A DNA stretch of 64,000 bases from Actinorugispora endophytica (GCF_004363075.1 NZ_SNYN01000006.1:1-64000); one strand, 5' to 3'; shown: positions 33,547 to 43,487, counted from the first letter of the stretch. Numbers and translations are program-made. The notes: generated by a model from the sequence alone, not told the origin.

Positions 33547-33666
33547 CAGGGAAATAGTGCGGGGGTGTGCCGGGTTGTAGCCGATGACGTGCATTACGGG
33601 CATGTGCCCGCGGGTCGCTATCCTGAAGACCCGATCGCACGGAGTTGAGAACGGAGACCCGTCCAG

Positions 33667-34590
33667 GTGCGAGATCCCGCTGATCTCTACGAGCTTCGCC
33701 CCGAGCCTCCCGAGCTGTCCGCGCCGGTAATGCTGGTGTCGCTGAACGGCTTCATGGACGCGGGCTCGGCCGGTAAACAGGCCGCGGCCAGTCTTTTCGA
33801 GGAGTTCGAGGCCACCGAGATCGCCGCCTTCGACATCGACGGCCTCCTGGACTACCGCTCGCGGCGCCCAGTCATGACCTTCGACGAGACGGCCTGGGTC
33901 GAATACGCCGACCCCGCGCTCTCCCTCTACCTCATGCGCGACGCCGAGGGAACGCCGTTCCTGCTGCTGAACGGGCTGGAGCCCGACCGCGAGTGGGAGG
34001 CGTTCGCCGCCGCGGTGCGCCAACTCGTCGAACGCTTCTCGGTGAGCCTCACGGTCGGCTTCTACGGGGTGCCCATGGCTGTGCCGCACACCCGCCCCGC
34101 CACCGTCACCGCGCACGCCACCCGCGCCGACCTCGTCGCCGAGCACACACCGTGGCTGGGCCGCGTCCAGGTGCCCGGCCACGCCATGGGGCTGGTCGAG
34201 TACCGCCTGGGCCAGGCCGGCCACGACGCCATCGGATACGCCGTGCACGTGCCGAGCTACCTCGCCCAGTCGGAGTACCCGCGCGCCGCGATCGCCGCGC
34301 TCGAGTACGTCGCGGGGGCGACCGGCCTGGTCCTGCCCACGGAGAAGCTCGCCAACGAGGCCCAGGGCACCGACGTCGAGATCGAGAAACAGGTCGAGGC
34401 CTCCGACGAGGTCCAGCGCGTGGTGCGCAACCTGGAGGAGCAGTACGACGACTTCATGTCCACCCGGACCGGGTTCGTCGACGTCGAGCCGCTGCTGGGC
34501 GGCGACGAGTCGGACCTTCCCACCGCCGACGAACTCGGCGCGGAACTCGAACGGTACCTCGCCGAACGCGACCGCGGCTCAGAAGGATAA
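33667..34590 (+). CDS. PAC2 family protein
   Basis: A 307-residue protein of the PAC2 family, related by fold to eukaryotic proteasome-assembly chaperones. The start VMLVSLNGFMDAGSAGKQAAASL, the LLNGLEPDREWEAF segment and VGFYGVPMAVPHTRPATVTAHAT are characteristic. Actinobacteria with and without proteasomes have such proteins; their role is not established. The start is GTG 33667. It ends nine bases before the pyrD start, so the two genes are probably co-transcribed. A TATCCT at 33619-33624 may be the -10 box for this pair. Confidence 0.88.
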   Translation: MRDPADLYELRPEPPELSAPVMLVSLNGFMDAGSAGKQAAASLFEEFEATEIAAFDIDGLLDYRSRRPVMTFDETAWVEYADPALSLYLMRDAEGTPFLLLNGLEPDREWEAFAAAVRQLVERFSVSLTVGFYGVPMAVPHTRPATVTAHATRADLVAEHTPWLGRVQVPGHAMGLVEYRLGQAGHDAIGYAVHVPSYLAQSEYPRAAIAALEYVAGATGLVLPTEKLANEAQGTDVEIEKQVEASDEVQRVVRNLEEQYDDFMSTRTGFVDVEPLLGGDESDLPTADELGAELERYLAERDRGSEG

Positions 34591-34599
34591 CCACTCACC

Positions 34600-35730
34600 G
34601 TGCTGTACCAGCTGCTCTTCCACGCCGTCCTCCGGCGCCTGGACGCCGAGAAGGCGCACCAACTGAGTTTCGCGGGGCTGCGCGCGGTCACCGCGGTGCC
34701 GGGGGCCGCCCGCGCGATGGAACGCGTCCTGGGCCCGCGCGAGCCCGAACTCCGGGTGCGCGCGCTCGGACTGGACTTCGCGGGCCCCCTCGGCATGGCC
34801 GCCGGGTTCGACAAGAACGCCCGGGGCGTCCAGGGGCTCGTCGCCCTGGGCTTCAGCCACGTGGAGATCGGCACCGTCACCGCGCGGCCGCAGCCGGGCA
34901 ACCCCGCCCCGAGGCTGTTCCGCCTGGTCCCCGACCGCGCCATCGTGAACCGGATGGGCTTCAACAACGAGGGGTCGGCCGCGGTGTCGGCGCGCCTGCG
35001 CGCCCAGCGCGCCAAGCACCCCCGACGCCTCGTCATCGGCGCGAACATCGGCAAGACCAAGGTGGTGCCCGAAGCCGAGGCCGTGGGCGACTACGTGACG
35101 AGCGCGCGCCGCTTCGCCGACATCGCCGACTACATCGCGGTCAACGTCAGCTCGCCGAACACGCCCGGCCTGCGGAACCTGCAGGCCGTCGAGCACCTGC
35201 GCCCGCTGCTGAGCGAGGTGCGCCGCACCCTCGACGAGGCCGGCCGCGCGGACCTGCCGCTGCTGGTCAAGATCGCTCCCGACCTCGCGGACCCCGACGT
35301 GGACGCCGTCGCCGACCTCGCCCTGGAGCTGGGCCTGCACGGCATCATCGCCACCAACACCACCGTCTCCCGCGAGGGCCTGGCCACCGATCCCGAAACC
35401 GTCGCCGGGATCGGGGCGGGCGGGCTGTCCGGCGCGCCGCTCAAGGACCGCTCGCTGGAGGTACTGCGCCGCCTGCGCGCCCGCGTGGGCGACAGGCTGC
35501 TGCTCATCGCGGTGGGCGGGATCGAGACCCCCGAGGACGCCTGGGCGCGCATCCGCTCCGGGGCCACCCTCGTGCAGGGCTACACCGGCCTCGTCTACGG
35601 GGGCCCGTTCTGGCCCCGCCGCATCCACCGGGGCCTCGCCGCGCTCGCCCGGCGCGACGGGTACACCTCGATCGCCGACGCGGTCGGCGCCGACGTCCAC
35701 CCGGCGGGCAGCGGGGCCGCCCACCCCTAG
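34600..35730 (+). CDS. pyrD: Dihydroorotate dehydrogenase (quinone), class 2
   Basis: Membrane-associated flavoprotein that oxidises dihydroorotate to orotate in pyrimidine synthesis and passes electrons to quinone. The 376-residue protein has the class 2 N-terminal helical extension ([20 protein letters not shown]), the FMN region [12 protein letters not shown], and the catalytic serine S185 in [10 protein letters not shown], where class 1 enzymes have Cys. The C-terminal phosphate-binding loops ([19 protein letters not shown]) are intact. The start is GTG. The other pyr genes are not in the window. It follows the PAC2 gene directly and is followed by palindrome copy 6. Confidence 0.95.
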   Translation: MLYQLLFHAVLRRLDAEKAHQLSFAGLRAVTAVPGAARAMERVLGPREPELRVRALGLDFAGPLGMAAGFDKNARGVQGLVALGFSHVEIGTVTARPQPGNPAPRLFRLVPDRAIVNRMGFNNEGSAAVSARLRAQRAKHPRRLVIGANIGKTKVVPEAEAVGDYVTSARRFADIADYIAVNVSSPNTPGLRNLQAVEHLRPLLSEVRRTLDEAGRADLPLLVKIAPDLADPDVDAVADLALELGLHGIIATNTTVSREGLATDPETVAGIGAGGLSGAPLKDRSLEVLRRLRARVGDRLLLIAVGGIETPEDAWARIRSGATLVQGYTGLVYGGPFWPRRIHRGLAALARRDGYTSIADAVGADVHPAGSGAAHP

Positions 35731-35755
35731 CGGACGCGGGGGTGCTTTCCCCGCT

Positions 35756-35814
35756 GGTCGTGACCTTTCCGGGGGCTCGACCACCTCCGAGACCCCGAAA
35801 AGGTCGAGATCGCC
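35756..35814. repeat. Intergenic palindrome, family copy 6 (type A)
   Basis: Imperfect palindrome: GGTCGTGACCTTTCCGGGG on the left (35756-35774) and CCCCGAAAAGGTCGAGATCG on the right (from 35793). It lies between the convergent pyrD and DUF6461-like genes, 26 bases after pyrD. Confidence 0.68.
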
Positions 35815-35838
35815 AGGAAGGCCGCCACGGACCGGACG

Positions 35839-36456
35839 CTAGGAGTGCGCCATCAGGGGGAGGGACTCGTCGAGTTCGGCGCCCAGCAGCGGGCCGGTGA
35901 GGTCGCCCGGGCGCACCCGGACACCGGTCACGCGTTCGGCCAGGGCCAGCAGGGCCGGGCTCGGGTCGGTCTCCTCGGGGTCGGTCTCGCCGGTCAGGCC
36001 GAGGACGCGCAGGTCCTCGGCGAGGGCGTCGGGGTGCGAACCGAGGCGCCGGTCGGGCGAGCGCGCGTCGAAGAAGGTCCGCAGGGCCCCGTCGGCCACC
36101 CACCGGAACTCGTACCGGTGCTCCATGACCACCCGGACGCACACCAGCTCGGTCCCGGCCGACAGCCTCCGGTACACCGACGGCCGGGTCGAGCGGCAGC
36201 CGGTCGGCTCCACGACGACGGTCCACCCGTCCAGGCGCAGCGCGTGCGCGGTGAGCGGGGGAGCCTCCTCGGCGCACAGGCCGGCCTCCACCGCCTCGGC
36301 GATGGGCAGCGAGCGCAGGGCCCGCTCGTCCACGCCCAGCCGGTGCAGCGCCTCGGTCCTGGAAAGCCCCCTGACGTAGCACAGGCAGTAGGCCTCGGCC
36401 AGATCAGGCTGGCTCTCCTGCAGCCAGGCGTAGTCGCGGGCGTACACAGCGGACAT
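35839..36456 (-). CDS. DUF6461-like protein
   Basis: A 205-residue soluble protein resembling the actinobacterial DUF6461 family: an N-terminal helix pair (AYCLCYVRGLSRTEALHRLGVD), a core strand GWTVVVEPTGCRSTRPSVYRRLSAGTELV in outline, and a later DGALRTFFDARSPDRRLGSHPDAL. The family has no known biochemical activity and is often found in contact-dependent or immunity-like settings, but nothing here supports such a role. ATG 36456 with GGAAGGGAC upstream is chosen over the longer, low-complexity frame to 36618. It converges on pyrD. Confidence 0.75.
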   Translation of the reverse strand: MSAVYARDYAWLQESQPDLAEAYCLCYVRGLSRTEALHRLGVDERALRSLPIAEAVEAGLCAEEAPPLTAHALRLDGWTVVVEPTGCRSTRPSVYRRLSAGTELVCVRVVMEHRYEFRWVADGALRTFFDARSPDRRLGSHPDALAEDLRVLGLTGETDPEETDPSPALLALAERVTGVRVRPGDLTGPLLGAELDESLPLMAHS

Positions 36457-36624
36457 CAGCCCGTCCCTTCCGGAAGTCTCGGGTGTACCCGGCGCCGGGA
36501 ACCGGCGCTGTGCTCGTTCGGCGTGGGAGGGGCGCGAACGGGGAATGAGGGGTGGGCGCCGACGGCCGGTCGGCCGGGACACCGGTCCCGGCCGGGGTGT
36601 GCGTTCGGAAAAACCCACGATCTA

Positions 36625-38154
36625 CTACCCTACGCTCGTCTCCGGGCTTTCCGTGACAGGGGGCCCGGCAGAGTAGGACGTGCCCGGTTCCGTGTCGCCC
36701 AGTAGTTGCCCGACGGTGACCATCGTGTAGCCCCGCTCGTCCAGCCCCTCCAGGATCGAGGGGACCGCGTCCACGGTGGTGGAGTGGATGTCGTGCATCA
36801 GCACGATCGAACCGGGCTGGACCGCGTCCAGGGCCCGCTTGGAGACCACGCCGGAGTCGCGGTCCCGCCAGTCGTTGGTGTCGACGCTCCACAGGATCTC
36901 GGCCATGCCGTGCTCCGCGGAGACCTCCGCGACCGTGTCGTCGGTCGCGCCGTACGGCGGGCGCATCAGGTCCGGGGTGTAGCCGGTCTCCCGCCGGATC
37001 AGCGCGTTGACGGTGCGCAGCTCCGCGTCCACGCCCTCCGCCGACAGCGTCGTCAGGTCGGGGTGGCGCACCGTGTGGTTGGCGATCTCGTGGCCCTCGG
37101 CGTACGCGCGGCGTACGAGCAGCGGGTGCTCGCGGACCGGCTCTCCCGTCACGAAGAAGGTGGCCCGGGCGTCCTTCCCGGCGAGCATGTCGAGCAGCTC
37201 GCCCGTGCGCGCCCCGGGGCCGTCGTCGAAGGTCAGCGCCACGCACTTGGAGTCGGGAGAGGAGCAGTCCACGCTGTCGCCACGCGGCGTGAGCACGCCG
37301 GGGACGGCCGATTCCGGTCCGGGCGCGGGCGTCGCGGGAGCGGGGGAGGCGGGCGTGGCGGGCAGCGCGAAGTCCGGCGTCACCACGGTGGCCGCCGCCT
37401 TCGCGCGCCGGCCGAGGTCCGACAGCAGGGGGTCCGCCTCGTCGGAGGGCACCACGGCGACCACCCGGTCCTCCGAGACCGGTGCGACGGAGCCGGCGTC
37501 GAACTCCACCACCAGGTCGCCCGCGGGGTTGAAGCCGATCGAGTCGTACAGCCCCAGGATCGGGTGGACCGAGGCGCCGTCCACACCGTCCCGGCCGTCC
37601 AGCTCGTCCTTGACGGCCTCGTTGAGCCGGTCGAGTTCGGCCTGTCCGGCGAGCAGTTCGGTGGAGTGCGCGGTGTACCCCGAGGCGCCGTCGTACCAGT
37701 AGGTGGAGTACCCGGTGCGCGGCCCCTCGGAGTCCTCCTCGTCCTGGGTGAAGCGCACCCCCACCACGTCGCCGCCCGCCGCGGTCAGCTCCCATCCCAT
37801 CGCGAAGCTCACCGCCCCCGGATTCGCGGCCCTGAAGTCGTCGAGCTCGCGCGCGGTGGCGTCGCCCAGGAACTCGGTCAGGGGGGCCGCGCCCGGCACC
37901 ACCGGGTAGGCGACGTCCACGTCGATCCCGTCGCCCTCGGTGGATGACTCCTCCTCCAGGCCCGGCACCAGCGAGCGGTCCACGACCGTCAACTCGTCGG
38001 GCTCCCCCGAGACCGGGGTGGGCGGGGGAGACTCGTCGCCCGCCACCGGCTCCGCGGTGTCCCCCGGAGCGCAGGCGCCCAGCAGCAGGACCGCGGAGGC
38101 GGCCGTCGCGGCGGCGCGGACAGGGAACGGGAGCGCGGTGAGGTTGTTCGTCAA
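36625..38154 (-). CDS. Polysaccharide deacetylase lipoprotein
   Basis: A secreted 509-residue lipoprotein with a C-terminal NodB-type polysaccharide deacetylase domain. The signal peptide ends in the lipobox LLLGAC (Cys about 28). Residues about 55-270 form an extracellular domain like those preceding NodB domains in other peptidoglycan deacetylases. The catalytic domain (about 300-490) has TFDDGPG, the zinc-binding NHTVRHPDL, RPPYGA, the DTNDWRD segment and LMHDIH. It likely removes N-acetyl groups from peptidoglycan or chitin-type polymers at the cell surface. The start is TTG 38154; no better in-frame start gives a signal peptide. Confidence 0.9.
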   Translation of the reverse strand: MTNNLTALPFPVRAAATAASAVLLLGACAPGDTAEPVAGDESPPPTPVSGEPDELTVVDRSLVPGLEEESSTEGDGIDVDVAYPVVPGAAPLTEFLGDATARELDDFRAANPGAVSFAMGWELTAAGGDVVGVRFTQDEEDSEGPRTGYSTYWYDGASGYTAHSTELLAGQAELDRLNEAVKDELDGRDGVDGASVHPILGLYDSIGFNPAGDLVVEFDAGSVAPVSEDRVVAVVPSDEADPLLSDLGRRAKAAATVVTPDFALPATPASPAPATPAPGPESAVPGVLTPRGDSVDCSSPDSKCVALTFDDGPGARTGELLDMLAGKDARATFFVTGEPVREHPLLVRRAYAEGHEIANHTVRHPDLTTLSAEGVDAELRTVNALIRRETGYTPDLMRPPYGATDDTVAEVSAEHGMAEILWSVDTNDWRDRDSGVVSKRALDAVQPGSIVLMHDIHSTTVDAVPSILEGLDERGYTMVTVGQLLGDTEPGTSYSAGPPVTESPETSVG

Positions 38155-38337
38155 GGGAAGGTCTTTCTCACGGTCGTCGAAGGGGGCTGGACACCCCGTA
38201 TGTCGCGTTGCGACACTGTTCGGTTCGCGATTATTCGCTCTTTCCGAAATATCCGTCGAATCCCAAGGTAGAAGCGGCCTCTGACAGTCCGGGAGCCGGG
38301 GGGCCGCGGCCGGGGGGCGCGGCCTATACTCCTGAGC

Positions 38338-38527
38338 GCGGTTGGTTCACGTCCGGCATCCGGTCGGACGTGTCGCAAGAGGGAACCCGGTGCGAATCCG
38401 GGACTGCCCCGCAGCGGTATGTGGGAACGAAAGCCGTCACCAGCACTGGACGCCGCCAGGCGCCCGGGAAGCGACGGCCGGTAGGAGGCGCCGAGCGCCG
38501 CGCCCACGAGTCCGAAGACCTGCCACC
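38338..38527 (+). ncRNA. Cobalamin (AdoCbl) riboswitch upstream of metE
   Basis: The segment has the conserved cobalamin riboswitch elements in order: GGGAACCCGGTGCGAATCCG, the core GGGACTGCCCCGCAGCGGTA, ACGAAAGCCGTCACCAGCAC, CCGGGAAGCGACGGCCGGTA and the B12 box GAGTCCGAAGACCTGCC (38508-38524). It lies about 200 bases before metE on the same strand. When cobalamin is plentiful the switch should shut off the B12-independent enzyme, leaving methionine synthesis to a B12-dependent MetH encoded elsewhere. The remaining bases of the 576-base gap 38155-38730 hold the promoter region and a short ORF. Confidence 0.93.
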
Positions 38528-38683
38528 GCCCGCGGCCGCGCCACGCGTCCGCGGTGGTCCGAGGCCCCGAGGGAGGGCCGGACGACGACGGGCAGGCGGG
38601 CCACCGCCGCGTCCGCGCGTTCGCGTGGTCTCCTCCTTCGCGGCCTCGACCGAGGCGCTTCGACGAGGGAGAGAAAGCTCACC

Positions 38684-38734
38684 ATGCGAACCCGAACCCG
38701 AATCCCCGCCCCCGCTCCGGGGGAGGCGCGATGA
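38684..38734 (+). CDS. Sixteen-codon leader ORF overlapping the metE start
   Basis: ATG 38684 with GGGAGAGAAAG upstream opens a 16-residue frame ([16 protein letters not shown]) whose TGA overlaps the metE ATG (ATGA). The peptide is Arg/Pro-rich and has no Met beyond the start. Coupling through the overlap would make metE translation depend on this ORF. It lies after the riboswitch, so the switch may act on its ribosome-binding site. Whether it is translated is not shown. Confidence 0.4.
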   Translation: MRTRTRIPAPAPGEAR

Positions 38735-41025
38735 GCACCACCGTCCTGGGCTACCCGCGTATCGGAGACCGGCGCGAACTCAAGCGCGCCAGCGAGTCCT
38801 ACTGGGCGGGCCGGTCGACCGCCGCCGAACTGGACGCGGTCGGCGCCGCGCTGCGCCGCGGGACGTGGGAGTCCCTGAGGGCGACCGGGATCGAGCAGAT
38901 CCCGTCCAACACCTTCTCCTACTACGACCAGGTCCTGGACACCGCGGTCCTGTTCGGCCTGGTCCCCCCGCGCTTCGCGGAGGCCGGCGCGGGCCGGCCC
39001 GCGCGCGAGGCCGAGCTGGAGCGCTACTTCGCCATGGCCCGGGGGTGCGATGGCGCCCCGGCGATGGAGATGACCAAGTGGTTCGACACCAACTACCACT
39101 ACCTGGTGCCCGAGCTCTCGCCCGAGACCCGGCCGCGCCTGGTCGGGCGCAAGCCGCTCTCGGAGTACGTCCAGGCCAAGGGCCTGGGCATCGAGACGCG
39201 CCCCGTCCTGGTCGGCCCGCTGACCTTCCTGATGCTGGCCAAGAACGCTGCCGGGGCGCCCGAGGGCTGGGACCGGTTGGAGCTGCTCGACGAGCTCGTC
39301 GACGGCTACGCCGAACTGCTCGGATTCCTCGCCGCGGCCGGGGCCGGGTGGGTCCAGTTCGACGAGCCGATCCTGGTCACCGAGGCCGGGACCGCGGTGA
39401 CGGCGGAACTGGAGCGCGCCTACGACCGCCTCGGCTCCCTCGCGGAGCGCCCCCGGATCCTGGTGGCGACCTACTTCGAGGCCCCCGGCGCCAGGGCGCT
39501 GGAGGTGCTCAAGCGGAGCCCGGTCGAGGCCGTGGGCCTGGACCTCACCGCCCCGCGCACGCTGGAGGTGCTGAGCTCGGTCGCCGGGCTGGGCGACAAG
39601 ACCCTGTACGCGGGGGTCGTGGACGGCCGCAACGTCTGGCGCGCCGACATCGGCGCGGCGCTGTCCGTCCTCACCTCGGTGCTCGGCCTGGCCGAGCGGG
39701 TGGTGGTGGGCACGAGCTGCTCGCTCCTGCACGTCCCCGTCGACCTGGACGCGGAGACGGGTCTGGACCCGGCGCTGCGCTCCCGGCTGGCCTTTGCCCG
39801 GCAGAAGGCCGCCGAGGTGGTGCTGCTGGACCGCTGCCTGACCGACGGCGGCGCGGAGGCCGCCGCGGCGCTGGCCGAGGCCCGCGCGGCCGACGCCGCC
39901 AAGCCCCCGCCGGGCTTCGTCGACCAGCGGGTGCGCGCCCGCCTGGACGCGCTGGGCGCCGGAACCGCCCGCGCCGACTACGACCGGCGCCGCAGGGCGC
40001 GGGAGGCCGCGGGGGCGCCGCCGCTGCTGCCCACCACCACGATCGGCTCCTTCCCCCAGACCGACGACGTGCGCGCGGCGCGGGCCGGGTACCGGGAGGG
40101 GCGCCTGGACCGCGCGGAGTACGAGCGGCGCATGCGCGCCGAGATCGACCGGGTCATCGCGCTCCAGGAGGACATCGGCCTGGACGTGCTCGTGCACGGC
40201 GAGCCCGAGCGCAACGACATGGTCCAGTACTTCGCCGAGCAGTTGGGCGGCTACGCGACCACCCGGTACGGCTGGGTGCAGTCCTACGGCTCGCGCTACG
40301 TGCGTCCGCCGATCCTGTTCGGCGACGTCTCCCGGCCCGAGCCGATGACGGTCGGGTGGACCACGTACGCCCAGTCGCGCACCGACAAGCCGGTCAAGGG
40401 GATGCTCACCGGACCGGTGACCATGCTCGCCTGGTCGTTCGTGCGCGAGGACCAGCCGCTCGCCGAGACAGCCCGCCAGGTCGCGCTGGCGCTGCGGGAC
40501 GAGATCGCCGACCTGGAGCGGGCCGGGATCCGGCACATCCAGGTCGACGAGGCCGCGCTGCGCGAGCTGCTGCCGTTGCGGGAGGAGGACCGGTCCGCCT
40601 ACTTCGACTGGGCGATCGGCTCGTTCCGCCTGGCGACCTCGGGCGTGGCCGAGACCACGCGGATCCACTCGCACATGTGCTACTCCGAGTTCGGGCAGAT
40701 CGTCGCGGCCATCGACGCGCTCGACGCGGACGTGACCAGCGTCGAGGCGGCCCGTTCGCGCATGGAGCTGGTGGACGACCTCGCCGCGATCGGGTACCGG
40801 CGCGGGATCGGTCCGGGCGTGTACGACATCCACTCGCCCAGGGTGCCCTCCGTCGAGGAGGTCGAGGCGGCGCTGCGGACGGCGCTGGGCGCGGTCGCAC
40901 CGGACCGGCTGTGGGTCAACCCCGACTGCGGTCTCAAGACCCGCGGCTACGCCGAGACCGAGGCGGCGCTGCGCGCCATGGTGGAGGCGGCCCGCAGGGT
41001 CCGCGCCTCCCTGGCCGAGGGGTGA
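38731..41025 (+). CDS. metE: Cobalamin-independent methionine synthase
   Basis: Transfers a methyl group from methyltetrahydropteroyl-triglutamate to homocysteine, the last step of methionine synthesis. The 764-residue protein has both barrel domains: the N-terminal one starts [19 protein letters not shown], the C-terminal one [12 protein letters not shown]. Zinc ligands are H648 and C650 in HSHMCYSEF and C733 in [10 protein letters not shown]. The ATG follows GGGGGAGG. Expression is governed by the cobalamin riboswitch, and a strong hairpin follows the stop. The longer open frame upstream (from 38554) lies in the leader and is not coding. Confidence 0.97.
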   Translation: MSTTVLGYPRIGDRRELKRASESYWAGRSTAAELDAVGAALRRGTWESLRATGIEQIPSNTFSYYDQVLDTAVLFGLVPPRFAEAGAGRPAREAELERYFAMARGCDGAPAMEMTKWFDTNYHYLVPELSPETRPRLVGRKPLSEYVQAKGLGIETRPVLVGPLTFLMLAKNAAGAPEGWDRLELLDELVDGYAELLGFLAAAGAGWVQFDEPILVTEAGTAVTAELERAYDRLGSLAERPRILVATYFEAPGARALEVLKRSPVEAVGLDLTAPRTLEVLSSVAGLGDKTLYAGVVDGRNVWRADIGAALSVLTSVLGLAERVVVGTSCSLLHVPVDLDAETGLDPALRSRLAFARQKAAEVVLLDRCLTDGGAEAAAALAEARAADAAKPPPGFVDQRVRARLDALGAGTARADYDRRRRAREAAGAPPLLPTTTIGSFPQTDDVRAARAGYREGRLDRAEYERRMRAEIDRVIALQEDIGLDVLVHGEPERNDMVQYFAEQLGGYATTRYGWVQSYGSRYVRPPILFGDVSRPEPMTVGWTTYAQSRTDKPVKGMLTGPVTMLAWSFVREDQPLAETARQVALALRDEIADLERAGIRHIQVDEAALRELLPLREEDRSAYFDWAIGSFRLATSGVAETTRIHSHMCYSEFGQIVAAIDALDADVTSVEAARSRMELVDDLAAIGYRRGIGPGVYDIHSPRVPSVEEVEAALRTALGAVAPDRLWVNPDCGLKTRGYAETEAALRAMVEAARRVRASLAEG

Positions 41026-41030
41026 GCGGC

Positions 41031-41068
41031 GGGGGCGCCGGGACGACGCGAAGCGTCCCGGCGCCCCC
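41031..41068. terminator. Two-way terminator between metE and the sugar kinase gene
   Basis: Perfect 15-base arms GGGGGCGCCGGGACG (41031-41045) and CGTCCCGGCGCCCCC (41054-41068) with an 8-base loop, filling the 49-base gap between two convergent genes. Confidence 0.8.
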
Positions 41069-41074
41069 GGGCCG

Positions 41075-42040
41075 TCAGAACTCCAGCGGGGCGAGGTCGA
41101 GCTCGCCCGGGTCCGCGCCCACCCGGCGGCAGGTGTGCGCGGCCACCCGGTGGGCGTGCTCCACGCAGACGGCGAGCCGGGCGTCGGTGAGCGCGGCGAG
41201 CCGCTCCCGGCCGCCCGCCCCCAGGGCTCCGGCCTGGCCGAACGCGTCCAGCAGGCCGGCGCAGAACGCGTCGCCCGCGCCCACGGTGTCCACGACCTCA
41301 ACCGGTGCGGGCGTCAGCGACAGCGGCGCGTCCTCGCGGCCGCGCACCACGACGGTGGTCTGCTCGCCGCCGCGGGTGACGGCCACCAGCACCGGTCCCA
41401 GGGCCAGCCAGGAGCGCGCGGTCTCCAGTAGCAGCTCGGAGGAGTCGGGACCCGGTTCGCGCTCGAACAGCCAGTGCACGTCCTCGTCGCTGACCTTGAC
41501 CACGTCGGCCAGCGCGATCTGGTCCTCCACCCGGGCGCGGGCCCGCGCGGGCTCCCCGGCCAGCGCCGGGCGGATGTTCGGGTCGTAGCTGATGACGGTG
41601 CGGCCGCGCTGGCGGGCGGCCCACTCCCGCAGAACGGACGCGCCCGGCTCCATCGCCATCGCCAGCGACCCCAGGTGCAGTGCGGCGACGTCCTCGGGGA
41701 TCGGGTCGGGCAGCTCGTCCGGTGCCCACTGCCAGTCGGCGGTGCCCTTGACGTAGAAGTCGTAGCTGGCGTGGCCGTGCTCGTCCAGGTTGGCGATGGC
41801 CAGCGTGCTGGGCTGCTCGGCGGACACCAGGTCGCGGGTGTCCACCCCGCGCGAGGCCACGTAGGCGCGCAACTGGCGTCCGAAGCGGTCGGAGCCGATG
41901 CGCGCCAGCAGTGAGGAGTCCACCCCGAGCCGGGCCAGTGCCACCGCCGTGTTGGCGGGCGCGCCGCCGGGGGCCGAGCGGTAGGTTCCGCTCTCGGAGC
42001 TGATGAGGTCGATGAGCGCTTCGCCGACGACGGTGATCAA
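41075..42040 (-). CDS. PfkB-family carbohydrate kinase (fructokinase-like)
   Basis: A ribokinase-fold sugar kinase of 321 residues. The N-terminal signature APGGAPANTAVALARLG and the C-terminal DTVGAGDAFCAGLL are both present; D257 in the latter is the catalytic base and the preceding glycines form the anion hole. The start ITVVGEALIDLI is typical of fructokinases and the wider PfkB group, but the substrate (fructose, another ketose or a nucleoside) cannot be fixed. It starts at TTG 42040 with AAAGGA upstream. No transporter or regulator gene is adjacent, so the pathway is unclear. Confidence 0.9.
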   Translation of the reverse strand: MITVVGEALIDLISSESGTYRSAPGGAPANTAVALARLGVDSSLLARIGSDRFGRQLRAYVASRGVDTRDLVSAEQPSTLAIANLDEHGHASYDFYVKGTADWQWAPDELPDPIPEDVAALHLGSLAMAMEPGASVLREWAARQRGRTVISYDPNIRPALAGEPARARARVEDQIALADVVKVSDEDVHWLFEREPGPDSSELLLETARSWLALGPVLVAVTRGGEQTTVVVRGREDAPLSLTPAPVEVVDTVGAGDAFCAGLLDAFGQAGALGAGGRERLAALTDARLAVCVEHAHRVAAHTCRRVGADPGELDLAPLEF

Positions 42041-42140
42041 GTGAGGGGTCCTTTCGGGGCTCAGCGGGGGACCGGGACGGTCCCAGGAGAGTATTCCCGG
42101 GGGAGGCCGTTTCTGACAACGTTGACATAGCCGGTCGAAC

Positions 42141-42182
42141 AGAGGCGGGGGCGCGCGGAACCCTCCGCGCGCCCCCGCCTCT
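42141..42182 (-). terminator. Strong hairpin after the Pro/Gln-rich membrane protein gene
   Basis: Perfect 19-base arms (42141-42159 and 42164-42182) with a 4-base loop, AGAGGCGGGGG on one side and CCCCCGCCTCT on the other. It begins 15 bases after the stop of the gene at 42198-43298. No T tract. Confidence 0.75.
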
Positions 42183-42197
42183 CGGGTGCGGTAAGCG

Positions 42198-43298
42198 CTA
42201 CAGAACGCCCAGGGCGTCCGCGCCCGCCTGCTTCATGACGTCCTCGACATCGGCGAGGGTCTGAGGGGGCTCGTTGCCGCTCGAGGAGAAGCTGCTGCTG
42301 ACGCTCCACTCGACCTTGACGACCATGTTGTCCTGGCGGATCAGCACGGTCGTGCGGTTGCCGAGGGAGATGATCTCCTCCTCGGCGAACACGAACACCG
42401 ACTCGTCGCCGTAGTCGAGGTCCTGCTCCTCGATGACCTTGAGGTCGAAGACGGACTCCTCCTCGTCGGTCGCGTAGTCGTAGTAGAACTCGAAGTCGTC
42501 CTCGGCGCCCTCGACCGAGTCCGAACCCACGTAGGGGGTCTTGTACTCCACCGACAGGGTGCCGTACTCGTCGTCGGCCGACACCGTGCTCCAGGAGCAG
42601 GAGGAGGTGCTGTCGGTGATGGTCTTGCTGGGGTCCTCGGCGCCGAACTGGGAGAGCGTGCCCTCGGGAAGGCCGGCGCAGGGGTCCTCGGGGACCGAGT
42701 AGGGGGGTTCGCCCTGGGCGCCGGTGTCGCCCTCGGGCTCTCCGGCGGGTTCCTCGGACGGCGCCTGCTGGGCGCTCTCCTCGGTCCCGGGCGGCTGGGC
42801 CACCGGGGGGGTCTCCTCGTCACCGCCGGTGAACAGGACCACGACCACGGCCACGACCAGCAGGACGATGACCACCCCTCCGGCCATCACGACCCACAGG
42901 CCCGCGCTGCTCTTGCGGGGCTGCTGCGGCGGGGGGTACCCGGGCACGCCCGGTCCGCCGCCGTACGGGGGCTGGCCGCCCTGGTGGAACATCTGCTGCT
43001 GGTCCTGGGGCTGCTGGAACTGCGGCCCGCCCTGACCGGGGTACGGCCCCTGGCCGTACGGCGCCTGCGGCTGGCCCTGGTAGGGCTGCTGACCGCCGGT
43101 TCCCTGCTCTCCGTAGGGGGCCTGGTAGGGGCCGCTGGGGTAGCCGGGCTGGCCGCCGGTTCCGGGGTCCGGCTGACCGGGCTGCCCCTGAGGCTGCCCG
43201 CCCTGTCCGTGGGCGCCGCCGTAGGCCCCCGACTGTCCTTGGTTACCCTCGCCACCGGGATACTGGGGTGGCTGTGTGTAGGGTCCGTTGTCGCTCAT
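42198..43298 (-). CDS. Pro/Gln/Gly-rich membrane protein with extracellular domain
   Basis: A 366-residue protein with a cytoplasmic N-terminal half (about 1-125) that is almost wholly Gln, Gly, Pro and Tyr (repeats like GQPQGQPGQP and PYGQGPYPG). A single transmembrane helix (GLWVVMAGGVVIVLLVVAVVVVLF in outline, about 133-155) follows, then an acidic linker and an extracellular domain of about 165 residues with two Cys (DPCAGLP and SSCSWS), resembling DUF3558-type lipoprotein domains. This layout is common in actinomycete membrane proteins of unknown function. The ATG follows GAGGGGAG. The frame is open upstream to 43664 but that part has no start signal and odd composition. Confidence 0.8.
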   Translation of the reverse strand: MSDNGPYTQPPQYPGGEGNQGQSGAYGGAHGQGGQPQGQPGQPDPGTGGQPGYPSGPYQAPYGEQGTGGQQPYQGQPQAPYGQGPYPGQGGPQFQQPQDQQQMFHQGGQPPYGGGPGVPGYPPPQQPRKSSAGLWVVMAGGVVIVLLVVAVVVVLFTGGDEETPPVAQPPGTEESAQQAPSEEPAGEPEGDTGAQGEPPYSVPEDPCAGLPEGTLSQFGAEDPSKTITDSTSSCSWSTVSADDEYGTLSVEYKTPYVGSDSVEGAEDDFEFYYDYATDEEESVFDLKVIEEQDLDYGDESVFVFAEEEIISLGNRTTVLIRQDNMVVKVEWSVSSSFSSSGNEPPQTLADVEDVMKQAGADALGVL

Positions 43299-43487
43299 GA
43301 CTCCCCTCGCGCCAGCTGCGTTGTGATCAGATCTCGGACGCGCGTTGACGCGTTCACGGTTCCATTGCTGTTCTACCCCGTGACCGCGACAACGGCGGAT
43401 CAGCCGGGGCAAGCCCCTGCGCTCTGCCTGTGGAGAGCTTTGAGATCTTATCTGCCCAGCATGGAGCCCATGTGGACCACTTAGGGC

